A stretch of DNA of 64,000 nt from Jiella sonneratiae (GTDB taxonomy: Bacteria; Pseudomonadota; Alphaproteobacteria; Rhizobiales; Rhizobiaceae): the NCBI RefSeq assembly GCF_017353515.1, contig NZ_JAFMPY010000020.1, forward strand, positions 1 to 64,000, written 5' to 3'. Position numbers and translations under genes: made by a program. This document shows positions 21,017 through 33,046 of this stretch, piece by piece (the stretch's first letter is position 1; each line of letters starts with the position of its first letter). Below the pieces are notes generated by a model. The model worked only from the letters and a program-made list of their open reading frames with translations, ran no database searches and had not been told where the DNA came from.

Positions 21017-21476
21017 GGCCCGGCCGGGGCCGGCCCGGGATGGACGAGCCGACCGGTGCCGTACGCGCGGCGAAGTCGACCGGGCGGCTGGGACAGGGCG
21101 ACAGCGAGCACCGCTCGGCCTTGCGGCGGGCTCCTCGCGCCGCCGGGCGCTCTCTCACTTTTCCCGTCGGAAGACCTTTGAAGCGGCCGTCGTCCCTCGC
21201 CGCCTCTCGGCTTCGAGGGCTTGCGGATCGGCGCCGCGGGCTTCCGAGCGTTTCGCGGCCGATCGCCGAGACCTGCCGAAGGCATTGCGACGAACGTCCG
21301 GGATTCCTCTGCGTCGCCCCGAGGTGTTTTTCTGCGAGGCGAGCGCCGATCTTCTCGGCGCTAACCATAGCGGCGAAGCTTCGGACGATCACGACTTTGG
21401 CAATTGATTCACCAGTCCGCTCGATTTAGGTTTTTTCGGGGCAAAAGAACGACGACGTTTTGGCAGGAGTGGTGTT
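21017..21476. other. gene-free stretch
   Basis: 460 bases of mostly high-GC sequence after the phosphatase-like gene. I find no frame with family resemblance. The last 100 bases (from about 21370) become AT-rich (GGCAATTGATTCACCAG, ATTTAGGTTTTTTCGG) and probably carry the promoter of the L,D-transpeptidase gene. Confidence 0.4.
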
Positions 21477-21905
21477 GTGAAACGAATTGTCCTTGCGGCC
21501 GCGGTCGCGATCGCCTCGTGCTTTGCTGCGGTGTCGGGAGCAGAAGCCGGTCTCGTGGCGAAGATCGATCTATCTTCGCAGACCCTGACGGTCATCAACG
21601 ACGGCACGGTGATGTATCGCTGGCCGGTCTCGACTGCCCGGCGCGGCTACCGCACGCCGACCGGCAGCTGGACGCCGAAGCGCCTGCATCGCATGTGGTA
21701 TTCCCGCAAATACGACATGTCGCCGATGCCCTATTCGGTGTTCTTCACCGGCGGCTACGCCATCCACGGCACGGGCGCGGTCAGCCGGCTCGGCCGGCCC
21801 GCCTCGCATGGCTGCGTGCGGCTGCATCCGGCGAACGCCAAGGTGTTCTACTCGCTGGTCAAGCAGAACGGCATGAGCAACACCCGCGTGGTCATCCAGC
21901 GCTGA
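21477..21905 (+). CDS. L,D-transpeptidase (YkuD domain)
   Basis: 142 residues from GTG 21477, eight bases after AGGAG. A signal peptide spans residues 1-24 (cut after GAEA). The catalytic motif HGTGAVSRLGRPASHGCVRLH gives His97, His111 and nucleophile Cys113. It would form 3-3 peptidoglycan crosslinks or attach proteins to peptidoglycan in the periplasm. It is a minimal YkuD domain without LysM, a form present in many copies in rhizobia. Confidence 0.92.
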   Translation: MKRIVLAAAVAIASCFAAVSGAEAGLVAKIDLSSQTLTVINDGTVMYRWPVSTARRGYRTPTGSWTPKRLHRMWYSRKYDMSPMPYSVFFTGGYAIHGTGAVSRLGRPASHGCVRLHPANAKVFYSLVKQNGMSNTRVVIQR

Positions 21906-21980
21906 CCGCAGCGCCGGAGGCTTTTCCGGGACGAAACGGGCAAGGAGGTTCGCGGCGGCGACATTCGCCGCCGGCGCGGA

Positions 21981-22934
21981 TCATGCCCGGCCCGTCCGTC
22001 GCTTGTTAAGCCGGCGCTTGATCTGCCAGCGGTCGTGGAACCACATCCACTGGTCCGGATGCTCGCGCACCCAGCCCTCGACGACGTCGTTGAGGGCCTG
22101 GCAGCTCTTCTCGACGTCGATTTCGCCGGCCCCGTCGCGCGGCAGATCGAGCCGCGGCTGGAGTTCCAGCCGGTATCTGCCGCCGGGAAGGCGGATGCAG
22201 CGGGCGGGATAGACCTCCGCGCCGTATTGCCGCGCGAGCTTCGGCAGAAGCGGATTGGTCTTCACCGGTAAGCCGAAGAACGTCGTCCTGACGCCTTTGC
22301 GGAATTTCTGATCGACCAGCACGCCGACGGAGCCGCCGCCCTTGAGGATGCCGGCGAGCGACCACACGGCCCCGGCCTTCGACGGGATCAGATGGCCGCC
22401 GGCGGTGCGGCGCGCCGCCTGGACGCGTCTTGCCACATAGACGTTGTTGGGCTGACGGAAGAGCGCGGTGAATTCGAGGCCGTAGGCGGCGGCGCCGATC
22501 GGCAGGAGCTCGAAGCAGCCGAGATGGCCGGTGAAGAAGATGAACGGCCCCTTGCGTTCGCGCAGCTCGACGAAGGTGTCGATGCCGGCGACCTCGATGC
22601 GGCCCTCGTTCGGCCGCGCCGGATCGAAGTCGAAGAGGTCGTCGAGATAGACGAACTCGGCGGCGATCCGGCCCATCTGACCCCAGTTCGCCTTGGCGGT
22701 CGCCTCGACCCAGGCGGCGTCCCTCTCCGGAAACGCCTGGGCGAGGTTCTCCTTGGCGAGCGCGTGGCGCGGCGACAGCGGGCCGAGCAGCCGAGCGGCC
22801 CGGTCGGCGATCGCAAGGCCCGCATCGGCGGGGAGCAGACGCAGGATGCGCAAGAGCCCGAACAGCGTCTTGGCGATGACGAAGTCGCCGGCGCGCTTCG
22901 CCCTAAGCGCGAATTTCAGAAACCGCGGGTTCAT
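21981..22934 (-). CDS. lpxXL: lipid A very-long-chain acyltransferase LpxXL-like
   Basis: 317 residues, HtrB/LpxL superfamily (lysophospholipid acyltransferase-like). The acyltransferase motif is FFTGHLGCFELLP (HxxxxE variant with His and Glu), followed by ALFRQPNN and VDQKFRKGVRTTFFGLP. Being the last gene of an acpXL-fabF-adh operon it is assigned as LpxXL, which adds the 27-hydroxyoctacosanoate-type acyl chain to lipid A from AcpXL. The start overlaps the adh stop (ATGA). Inner-membrane associated through its hydrophobic N-terminal helix. Confidence 0.87.
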   Translation of the reverse strand: MNPRFLKFALRAKRAGDFVIAKTLFGLLRILRLLPADAGLAIADRAARLLGPLSPRHALAKENLAQAFPERDAAWVEATAKANWGQMGRIAAEFVYLDDLFDFDPARPNEGRIEVAGIDTFVELRERKGPFIFFTGHLGCFELLPIGAAAYGLEFTALFRQPNNVYVARRVQAARRTAGGHLIPSKAGAVWSLAGILKGGGSVGVLVDQKFRKGVRTTFFGLPVKTNPLLPKLARQYGAEVYPARCIRLPGGRYRLELQPRLDLPRDGAGEIDVEKSCQALNDVVEGWVREHPDQWMWFHDRWQIKRRLNKRRTGRA

Positions 22935-24001
22935 GCCGGGGCGGTGCTGCCGGCCTCTTTCGCGCCGTCCTGCCGGTCGACCCTCAGGACGATCTTGCCG
23001 AACACCTCGCGGGCCTCCATCCGCTTCAGCGCCAGATCGATCTCGTCCATGCCGATCTCGGAATCGATCACCGGATGGACGAGGCCGCGCGCCATCTTTT
23101 CCATCGCGTCGGCCATGTTCTCCATGCGGCAGCCGAAGGAGCCGAAGAGCTTCAATTGCTGCTGGAAGAGCTGCATGAGGTTGATCTGGGTGGAGACGCC
23201 CGAGGTCGAGCCGCAGGTGACCAGCCGGCCGCCGCGCTTTAGGCACAGCATCGAGCCTGCCCAGGTGTCGGCGCCGACATGTTCGAAGACGACGTCGACG
23301 CCCTTCTTCTTCGTCAGCTTGCGCGTGACGCCCTCGAAGCGGTCCGCCCGGTAATTGATGACGTGATCGGCGCCGAGCGCCTTGGCGCGCTCCACCTTGT
23401 CGTCGGAGCCGACGGTGGTGATCACCGTGCAGCCGGTGCGCTTGGCGAGCTGGATCGCCGCCGTGCCGATGCCCGAGCCGCCGGCATGGACGAGGATCGT
23501 CTCGCCCGGCTGGAGCTTCGCGTTGTCGAAGAGCATGTGCTCGACCGTGCCGAAGGTGACCGGCGCGAGCGCCGCGCCCACGGCGTCGCAGCCGGGCGGG
23601 GCAGGGACGACGAGGCGGGCGGGGAGGTTGATCTTCTCCTGGGCGAATCCGTCGAGATGGAAGCCGTGCACCCCCCCGACGTTTTCGCAGAGATTGTCGC
23701 GCCCCGCGCGGCAGTGGTGGCAGAGGCCGCAGGTGCGGGCGCCGTAGATCGCGACGAGCTGCCCGGGCAGGACGTTGCCGACGCCGGGCCCGATCGCCTC
23801 GACGACACCGGAAGCCTCGGCGCCGACGGTGAGCGGCAGCTTGCGCTTGGCGAACGCCATGCCGCGCCAGCCCCAGACGTCGATGTGGTTCAGCGCGACG
23901 GCGGCGATCCTCAACGTCACCTCGCCGGCAGCGGGCGGCGGCGGCGGCGGGACGTCGACGGAGCGGAGGTCGCGGTCGGCGACGAGTTGCAGTGCGCGCA
24001 T
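22931..24001 (-). CDS. zinc-binding alcohol dehydrogenase of the VLCFA cluster
   Basis: 356 residues, MDR superfamily. N-terminal GroES-like domain with the structural-zinc cysteines in ARTCGLCHHCRAGRDNLC, and a nucleotide-binding motif VHAGGSGIGTAAIQLAKRTG. It is the conserved dehydrogenase of the acpXL cluster (adhXL in rhizobia) and may act as an enoyl or keto reductase in elongation of the very long chain; its reaction is not proven. Stop overlaps lpxXL start. Confidence 0.87.
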   Translation of the reverse strand: MRALQLVADRDLRSVDVPPPPPPAAGEVTLRIAAVALNHIDVWGWRGMAFAKRKLPLTVGAEASGVVEAIGPGVGNVLPGQLVAIYGARTCGLCHHCRAGRDNLCENVGGVHGFHLDGFAQEKINLPARLVVPAPPGCDAVGAALAPVTFGTVEHMLFDNAKLQPGETILVHAGGSGIGTAAIQLAKRTGCTVITTVGSDDKVERAKALGADHVINYRADRFEGVTRKLTKKKGVDVVFEHVGADTWAGSMLCLKRGGRLVTCGSTSGVSTQINLMQLFQQQLKLFGSFGCRMENMADAMEKMARGLVHPVIDSEIGMDEIDLALKRMEAREVFGKIVLRVDRQDGAKEAGSTAPA

Positions 24002-24038
24002 GGAGAAAAGCCCTGAAGCGATGGTCCGGACGATGCGG

Positions 24039-25325
<1,287 letters not shown>

Positions 25326-25395
25326 CGCTTGTCCTTCCTGTCGCTTGGTGGTCCGGGCCGTTCGGCCGGGCTGGTCCGCCCTTGTGCCGCGCACG

Positions 25396-26607
25396 TCACG
25401 CCGGGCTGTCCTCGATCTTTTCCACCAGGCACACGCCTTCGGCATGAAGATGGCCGATGCTCGTCACGACGGCGCGGCGGGGCGGCGCGCCGGCGGCACG
25501 CTCCTCGCCGGTGTCGAAGGCTGGAAGCGCCATGCCGCGCGCCAGGGCACCGGCGGCAATCGCGACGCCGGCCGGCATCTGCGCCTCGAAGGAATGGCCG
25601 AGCATCGTGCCGTAGGCGCGGACGGCCGCGCCGGGATACCGTTCGGCGAGCACCGCCCGCTCGGCAGCCGTCAGCTCTTCGATCCCCGTCGCGCCGGAAA
25701 GCACCATCAACTCATCGGACCCGCCCGAGGCTGCGGGCAGGAGATCGGCGAAGCGCTTCGCGGTCTTTCCGCCGCCGCGCCGGCCGCGGTCCCCGACCGC
25801 CGAGGTGAGCCGGGCATAGGCCCGCGCCGACCGCCGCGCGGCATGGGCGGGGGATTCCAGCACGAGGAACGCCCCGACGCTGCCGACGGCGATGCCCTGA
25901 TGCGCGCCGGAACGGGCGAAGACCGGCCGCCATTCGTCCCTGAGCAGCAGGCCGGCGAGATCGAAGTTCAGGAGCAGATCCTTGCGCTCGGCGGAAAACG
26001 CGCTGCCGACGAGGCAGATCTCGCTCTGGCCGGAGGCGATCCGCGCCCGCGCGGAGTAGAGCGCCGAGATGCCGGCGGCCTCCTCGCCCATGAAGGTCCG
26101 CGACGAGCCGGTGACCTTGTGGACGATGGAGATGTTGCCGGCGAGGAGATTGGACAGCTGGGCGAGAAACAGCGTCGGCCGCAGCTCGGTGGAAAGCGTC
26201 TCGTTGATGACGGTCTCGACGTCGTTCGCGCCGCGGGCCCGCTCCAGCACCATGGCGTCGACCGCGGCGTCGCGTTCGCCGCCGCCGGCCGCGACGACCA
26301 TGTCGATCTCGCTCCGCACGGCCTCGTCCATCGGAATGCCGGCATCTTCCAGCGCCAGCCCGGCCGAATAGGTGCCGAGCTTCTGCCAGGTCTCCATCTG
26401 GCGCTGGTCGCCCTTCTTGGGGATCTGCCGCGACCAGTCGATCGGCGGCAGGCCGTGGACGAAATAGGGTGCGAAGCCGTCGCTGCGGATGTTCGGCTGC
26501 AGGCCCGGTCCGCGGGCGAAGACGTCGAGATGCGTGCCGATCCCTTCGCCGAGGGATGAGACCAGACCGATCCCGGTGATCAGGACGTCCCTCTGCGTGT
26601 CGCTCAT
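25396..26607 (-). CDS. fabF2XL: FabF2XL, ketosynthase homologue without active-site Cys (chain-length-factor-like)
   Basis: 403 residues, KAS fold throughout (VLITGIGLVSSLGEGIGTHL start; GNISIVHKVTGSSRTFMGEEAAG at the nucleophile elbow). Aligned with KAS II the nucleophile Cys position is Glu176, and the first active-site His is replaced (LSGATGIEE in place of NAHGTSTPE); the second His remains in GTMLGHSFEAQMPAG. This is the pattern of type II polyketide chain-length factors, in which Cys is usually Gln. It likely pairs with FabF1XL to set the C26-C28 chain length. GGAAG precedes the start. Confidence 0.87.
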   Translation of the reverse strand: MSDTQRDVLITGIGLVSSLGEGIGTHLDVFARGPGLQPNIRSDGFAPYFVHGLPPIDWSRQIPKKGDQRQMETWQKLGTYSAGLALEDAGIPMDEAVRSEIDMVVAAGGGERDAAVDAMVLERARGANDVETVINETLSTELRPTLFLAQLSNLLAGNISIVHKVTGSSRTFMGEEAAGISALYSARARIASGQSEICLVGSAFSAERKDLLLNFDLAGLLLRDEWRPVFARSGAHQGIAVGSVGAFLVLESPAHAARRSARAYARLTSAVGDRGRRGGGKTAKRFADLLPAASGGSDELMVLSGATGIEELTAAERAVLAERYPGAAVRAYGTMLGHSFEAQMPAGVAIAAGALARGMALPAFDTGEERAAGAPPRRAVVTSIGHLHAEGVCLVEKIEDSPA

Positions 26608-26768
26608 GCAAAGCTTCCATCAAGTCCGGAGGGCGGCGACGGCACGGGCGTCGCCGCTTCGCCCGCGGTTGCGGGCAAGGGCGCATATGGGCCTTGCCCC
26701 ACGGAACGTGAAACGGCGGCCCGCGGGATCGCCGCGTCGATGCGCCGGAAGCCCGGCGCCGCGAGCGC

Positions 26769-27053
26769 TCAGCCGGCGGCCTTGGCCGCCCGCAATTCGT
26801 CGATCTTGGCGCAGAGATTCTTCAGGACGAAGTATTCCTCGGTCGGAACCTGCCCCTCGTTGACCTCCTGCGTCCACTTCTCGAGCGGGATCTTGATCCC
26901 GAACTCCTTGTCGATCGCAAAGACGATGTCGAGGAAGTCGAGGGAATCGATGCCGAGATCCTCGATCGTGTGGCTTTCCGGCGTGATTTCCGAGCGGTCG
27001 ATCTCGCTGGTTTCGGCAATGATGTCGGCGACCCGGTCGAATGTTGACGACAA
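26769..27053 (-). CDS. acpXL: acyl carrier protein AcpXL
   Basis: 94 residues from a TTG start at 27053 (product [21 protein letters not shown]). The phosphopantetheine Ser is Ser37 in [21 protein letters not shown]. The insertion [23 protein letters not shown] is specific to AcpXL and separates it from housekeeping AcpP. It carries the very long hydroxy acyl chain for lipid A. First gene of the operon; the 161 bases after it (26608-26768), where fabZXL usually sits, contain no dehydratase gene. Confidence 0.95.
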   Translation of the reverse strand: MSSTFDRVADIIAETSEIDRSEITPESHTIEDLGIDSLDFLDIVFAIDKEFGIKIPLEKWTQEVNEGQVPTEEYFVLKNLCAKIDELRAAKAAG

Positions 27054-27418
27054 TGACCCACCCTTATGCAACTGGTCTCTTCGGATTGGCGCGATGCTAT
27101 AGGGAAAAGGCGGGCGAAAAGCAAAGTCTGTTCGATTCCCCTGTCCGCGTGGCAGCCATGACGGCGCCGGAGGGGCCGTGCGGCGGCCTCGGCGGGCGCC
27201 GATCGCCCGGACAAAATCCAACAGTCACGACTTGCAAGCCGGCTAAATCCGCGCGAAGCTGGCGTTGCGTGACGTGACCGGCGATCCATCGAGCCTCGAA
27301 CGCGCGGATGCTGGCGCCGGCCGCGAGCCAGTTTGGCCAGAGAGCGCGAAGGCGGCCTGTTGCGAGGTCCGAGAGGCCGCGACGAGAAGACGACCGTTCT
27401 GAACCGAGGAGCCGGATC
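27054..27418. other. divergent promoter region of acpXL and marR
   Basis: 365 bases between the divergent acpXL and MarR-family genes. GC content is moderate with several AT patches (AACTGGTCTCTTCGGATTGG near 27070, AAATCCAACAGTCACGAC near 27210). I cannot name promoter hexamers with confidence and see no gene. Confidence 0.4.
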
Positions 27419-27865
27419 ATGGGAGGCGTTGGGGACCAAGGTCTGCCACTTCTGATTTCAAATCGGCTGATTCGCGCGGCGACGGCGCTCGGCCGGGTCA
27501 CGTCTCGCGTTCACAAGCGCGAGCAGGGCCTGACCTCTCCGGAATTCGCCGTGCTCGTGGCGCTGAGCGGCGAGCGATCCAAGCTCACCTCGTCGCACAT
27601 CGTCGAAGTGACGGCGATGGACAAGACCAAGGTAAGCCGGGCGGTGGCGGCGCTTGACCAGCGCGGCTGGATCTCCCGCGAACGCGCGACGTCGGACCGG
27701 CGCTTCGAATATCTGACGCTCACCGAGACCGGCAGTAACGCGCTCGCGCATCTGATGCCGAAGATCTTCGAGGCGGAGTCCGCCGTTCTCAGCAGTCTCT
27801 CGGAGGACGAGCGGCTGGGTCTGGAGACGGGCCTGAAAGGCCTCGACCGGGCGATCAGCCACTGA
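27419..27865 (+). CDS. MarR-family transcriptional regulator
   Basis: 148 residues from ATG 27419, preceded by GAGGAG. Winged helix-turn-helix: LTSPEFAVLVALSGE, LTSSHIVEVTAMDKTKVSRAVAALDQRGWISRERATSDRRFEYL in the usual MarR order, with the beta-wing Asp-Arg-Arg. Divergent from the acpXL operon, so regulation of lipid A acylation is possible but not shown. Ligand unknown. Confidence 0.88.
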   Translation: MGGVGDQGLPLLISNRLIRAATALGRVTSRVHKREQGLTSPEFAVLVALSGERSKLTSSHIVEVTAMDKTKVSRAVAALDQRGWISRERATSDRRFEYLTLTETGSNALAHLMPKIFEAESAVLSSLSEDERLGLETGLKGLDRAISH

Positions 27866-28055
27866 CACGAGATCCGCTCGATCTGAGCGGGGCTCGTCGC
27901 AAGCCCGCGCGGCGAATGAGCGGCTTTGTTTCCGGCATCACGACGTGATCTACCGGAAACCGTATGAGGCTCGGCAGACCGCCGGGACGCGTTCACGCAA
28001 GCCGGGCGCGGCCCGTGGTGAACCTCACCCCGGCAGATGCAAAAACGTCAGACGC

Positions 28056-28092
28056 AAAAAAAGGGTGCGGACCGCCGTCGTGGTCCGCACCC
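28056..28092 (-). terminator. intrinsic terminator of the liv operon
   Basis: GGGTGCGGACC (28063-28073) pairs with GGTCCGCACCC (28082-28092) across an eight-base loop, followed on the minus strand by seven Ts. It lies about 140 bases beyond the livK stop, the last gene of the branched-chain amino acid transporter operon. The remaining part of 27866-28230 shows no gene. Confidence 0.87.
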
Positions 28093-28230
28093 CGTCGATT
28101 ATGATTCACAGGCGAGGCATCGGCCGGCCCTGCCGCATCGCCGCGGCGCGGCGCCGGTATGAGGGCCGACACTGCCGATCCGGCGTCCGGAGGATCAACT
28201 CCGGACGTCGGCTGCGGCGCGGGAAGAAGC

Positions 28231-29373
28231 TCAGTTGCTCTTCTTCTCGGTGCCCATCGCGTCGCCGGCGTCGGCCGATTCGACGTAGTCGTACTTGCCG
28301 TCCTTCCACTCGTAGACGACGTAGCCCGGCAGGGTGACGTCGCCCTTGTCGTCGAACTGCAGCGAGCCGATCACCGTGTCGAAGGTGCCGTCGTCGAGCG
28401 CCTTGACCACCGCGTCGTAGTCGGTCGAGCCGGCCTTCTCGGCCGCCTGCGCCCAGGCCTGGATCGCGGCATAGGTGTAGAGGACGTAGCCTTCCGCCGT
28501 CTGGCCCTTCTTGTTGAGCTCGTCGACGACCGGCTTGGCTTCCTCGTTCTTGCGCGGGTCCGGCGAGAAGGTCATCAGCGTGCCTTCGCCGGCGTCGCCG
28601 GTGATCGCCCAGTACTCGTCGGTGACCAGCGCGTCGCCGGACATGATCGTCGTCTTCATGCCCTGTTCGCGCATCTGGCGCGCCATCAGGCCGGCCTCGG
28701 TGTGGTAGCCCCCGATATAGACGAGATCGACGCCCGCCTGCTTCATCTTGGTGACCAGCGAGGTGTAGTCCTTCTCGCCCGCCGTGTAGGCCTCGACGAG
28801 CACCGGCTTGCCGCCGGCTTGCTCGTAGTATTTCTGCGTCTGGTCGGCGAGACCCTTGCCGTAGGCGGTCTTGTCGTTGATGATCGCGACCTTGGCGTCG
28901 GGGAAGTTCTTGGCGATGTAGTTGCCGGCGACCTCACCCTGCTGGTCGTCGCGGCCGCAGACGCGGAAGACGCCGTCGCCGGGACGCTTGTCGGTGAAGT
29001 CCGGATTGGTCGAGGCCGGCGAGATCTGGACGATCTGCTCGTCTGCATAGACCTGGCTCGCCGGGATCGAGGAACCCGAGCAGAAGTGGCCGGCGACGAA
29101 GGGCACGCCCTCGGAGGCGAAGTTGTTGGCGACGGCGACCGCCTGCTTCGGATCGCAGGCGTCGTCGCCGACCGAGAGCTTCAGCATCTCGCCGTTGACG
29201 CCGCCCTTGGCGTTGATGTCCGCGACCGCCTGCTCGGCACCGATCTTCAACTGTTCGCCGAAGCTCGCATACTGGCCGGTCATCGGGCCGGCGACGCCGA
29301 TGGTGATGTCGGCAAGGGCCGCGCCCGCGAAGACCAGATTGAGCGCCGCGCCTAAAAGAAGTGCCTTCTTCAT
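28231..29373 (-). CDS. livK: branched-chain amino acid ABC transporter, periplasmic binding protein
   Basis: 380 residues. Signal peptide at residues 1-22 (LLLGAALNLVFAGAALA). Mature part is a type I periplasmic binding protein: DITIGVAGPMTGQYASFGEQLKIGAEQAVADIN, VAGHFCSGSSIPASQVYADE, VYIGGYHTEAGLMARQMREQG patterns, with a Cys pair (DDACDPKQA, FVAGHFCSG) as in LivJ/LivK. It delivers Leu/Ile/Val or related amino acids to LivHM. It is last in the operon, behind a 142-base spacer that may hold an additional promoter, and followed by a strong terminator, allowing higher expression than the membrane genes. Confidence 0.94.
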   Translation of the reverse strand: MKKALLLGAALNLVFAGAALADITIGVAGPMTGQYASFGEQLKIGAEQAVADINAKGGVNGEMLKLSVGDDACDPKQAVAVANNFASEGVPFVAGHFCSGSSIPASQVYADEQIVQISPASTNPDFTDKRPGDGVFRVCGRDDQQGEVAGNYIAKNFPDAKVAIINDKTAYGKGLADQTQKYYEQAGGKPVLVEAYTAGEKDYTSLVTKMKQAGVDLVYIGGYHTEAGLMARQMREQGMKTTIMSGDALVTDEYWAITGDAGEGTLMTFSPDPRKNEEAKPVVDELNKKGQTAEGYVLYTYAAIQAWAQAAEKAGSTDYDAVVKALDDGTFDTVIGSLQFDDKGDVTLPGYVVYEWKDGKYDYVESADAGDAMGTEKKSN

Positions 29374-29515
29374 ACGAACCTTCCCTATCGTTGGACGTTT
29401 CTGCGGCTTGAGCCGCAGCAGGTAGCAAATCTCCCCCTACCTGGCGGGGATTAAAGCCCGGATCGCCTCCGGATGGAAGCAGAACGGGCCGATGGCGACC
29501 GGCATTTCTGCGGCG

Positions 29516-29869
29516 TTACGCCGATTGCTGGTCGAGAAAACCGTATTGCCGCGACATCTGGAGGCCCCTGACATAGAGCCGGCCGGCCGCGGCGATGGCG
29601 AACAGCACGATGTAGTCGACGACGCCGTAATAGAGGCCGGTCTTAAAGCCCGTCGGCGGCAGCAGGAACGTGCCGTGGAACAGGCTGAAGTGGATGAACC
29701 GCACCGCGATCGCCAGCAGCAGCACGTAGAAGGCGAGCAGACCCCAGCCGCTCCAGGTCAGGGCCGTCGAGCGGCCGATCATCCAGGCGCCGCCGCCGCC
29801 GAGGAGGATGGTGACGAAGAAGAACTCCCAGAAGGAGACTTCCCAAAGAATGCCCATCGCATTCGTCAT
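29516..29869 (-). CDS. DUF6867-type membrane protein in the liv operon
   Basis: 117 residues from ATG 29869, one base after the livF stop. Three or four transmembrane segments (FFFVTILLGGGGAWMIG, WGLLAFYVLLLAIAVRFIHF, VDYIVLFAIAAAGRLYV). Conserved at this position in liv operons of the order, so an accessory role in the transporter is likely. No motif identifies a mechanism. Confidence 0.75.
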   Translation of the reverse strand: MTNAMGILWEVSFWEFFFVTILLGGGGAWMIGRSTALTWSGWGLLAFYVLLLAIAVRFIHFSLFHGTFLLPPTGFKTGLYYGVVDYIVLFAIAAAGRLYVRGLQMSRQYGFLDQQSA

Positions 29870-29870
29870 G

Positions 29871-30629
29871 TCAGTGCGCTCCCCCTTCCAGATAGGCGCT
29901 GCGCACCTCCTCACGGGCGAGAAGCTCCCGGCCGGTTCCGGCCATGGTGATCGCGCCGTTGACCATCACATAGCCGCGATGGGCGAGCCGCAGCGCATGG
30001 AAGGCGTTCTGCTCGACGAGGAAGACCGTCAGGCCCTCGCTGGCGTTGAGTTCGCGGATGACCTCGAAGATCTGCTTGACGACCAGCGGGGCGAGGCCGA
30101 GCGACGGCTCGTCGAGAAGCAGGAGCTTCGGCCGGCTCATCAGGGCGCGGCCGATGGCCAGCATCTGCTGTTCGCCGCCCGACAGCGTGCCGCCGCGCTG
30201 GCCGCGCCGCTCCTTGAGGCGCGGGAACAGCTCGAAGACCTTGCGCAGGTCATCCTCGAAATAGCGATCGTCCTCGAGAATCGCCCCCATCTGCAGGTTT
30301 TCCATCACCGTCATGCGCGGGAAGACGCGGCGGCCCTCCGGCGACTGGGCGATCGCCATCGACATGATGTCGTGGGTCGGCAGCCCGGTGATGTCCTTGC
30401 CGTTGTAGACGATGCGGCCGGTGCGCGCCTGCGGATTGCCGCAGATCGTCATCATCAGCGTCGACTTGCCGGCGCCGTTGGCGCCGATCAGCGTGACGAT
30501 CTCGCCGCGATGCACCTCGATGTCGACGCCGCGCAGCGCCTGGATCTTGCCGTAGAAGGTCTCGACGCCGCTGACCGAGAGCAGGGGCTCGGCGTCGGGC
30601 TGCGCCGCGATGCGTTCCGCTGCACTCAT
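29871..30629 (-). CDS. livF: branched-chain amino acid ABC transporter ATPase LivF
   Basis: 252 residues. Walker A GANGAGKST, ABC signature LSGGEQQML, Walker B LLLLDEPSLGLAP and H-loop region VFLVEQNA are present, in the short LivF arrangement. ATG 30629 overlaps the livG stop (ATGA). Hydrolyses ATP with LivG to drive uptake. Confidence 0.95.
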   Translation of the reverse strand: MSAAERIAAQPDAEPLLSVSGVETFYGKIQALRGVDIEVHRGEIVTLIGANGAGKSTLMMTICGNPQARTGRIVYNGKDITGLPTHDIMSMAIAQSPEGRRVFPRMTVMENLQMGAILEDDRYFEDDLRKVFELFPRLKERRGQRGGTLSGGEQQMLAIGRALMSRPKLLLLDEPSLGLAPLVVKQIFEVIRELNASEGLTVFLVEQNAFHALRLAHRGYVMVNGAITMAGTGRELLAREEVRSAYLEGGAH

Positions 30630-31584
30630 CGGGCGTCTCCCTCGGCGCGCGTCGGCGCCGGCTTGACCTCGAGGTCGCGCTCGACGTCCTCGACCTCCTC
30701 GTCGTCGACGCCGAGATAGGCGGCGATGACCTTCGGGTCGCTGCGCACTTCGGGCGCCGTGCCGTCGGAGATCTTCTTGCCGTAGTCGAGGACGATGATG
30801 TGGTCGGAGATCTCCATCACGACGCCCATGTCGTGCTCGATCAAAAGCACCGACACGCCGTGATCGTCGCGGATGTATTTCAGCAGCGTGTTGAGCTCGG
30901 CTGATTCGCGCGGATTGAGGCCGGCGGCCGGCTCGTCGAGGCACAACAGCACCGGATTGGTGCAGAGCGCCCGGGCGATCTCGAGCCGCCGCTGGGCACC
31001 GTAGGGAAGGTCGGCCGCCGGATCGTCGGCGCGGTCGAGCAGGTTGACCCGCCGCAGCCATTCGACGGCGGTCTCCTTGGCGGCTTCCGCCGCGCGGCGA
31101 TAGCCCGGCAGCCCGAGCAGGCCGCCGATGGTGTAGCCGGAGGCGCGCATCAGCTCGTTGTGCTGGGCGACGAGGAGGTTTTCCAGGACCGTCATGCCGC
31201 CGAAGAGGCGAATGTTCTGGAAGGTGCGGGCGACCCCGGCGACCTCGGTGATCTTGAAGTCGGCCATGCGCTCGAGCAGGAAGATCGAGCCCTTGTCGCC
31301 CTCGGCATACTGGCGGCCGCTGCGGGTGAGCTCGGCCAGCGCCTCGGGCGTCACGCTGCCGTCGCGGCGCAGCGCGATGCGGCCCTCGGTCGGCTTGTAG
31401 AAGCCGGTGACGCAGTTGAAGACGGTTGTCTTGCCGGCGCCGTTCGGCCCGATCAGGGCAGTGATGTCGCCGCGGCCGACGTCGAAGGAGAGGTCGTCGA
31501 CGGCGACGAGGCCGCCGAAGCGCATGGTGAGGTGTTCGACGGACAGGACCGGATCGGCCGACCAGTTGCGGTTCTGCTTCAGCA

Positions 31585-31585
<1 letters not shown>
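30626..31585 (-). CDS. livG: branched-chain amino acid ABC transporter ATPase LivG
   Basis: 319 residues. Walker A GPNGAGKTT, signature region LPYGAQRRLEIARAL (the LivG form of the ABC signature), Walker B LLCLDEPAAGLNP, H-loop LLIEHDMG. It carries an insert after Walker A (RRDGSVTPEALAELTRSGR) and a C-terminal tail of about 40 charged residues longer than in E. coli LivG. Starts inside the livM stop (TGATG). Confidence 0.95.
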
Positions 31586-33042
<1,457 letters not shown>

Positions 33043-33046
33043 TGTC

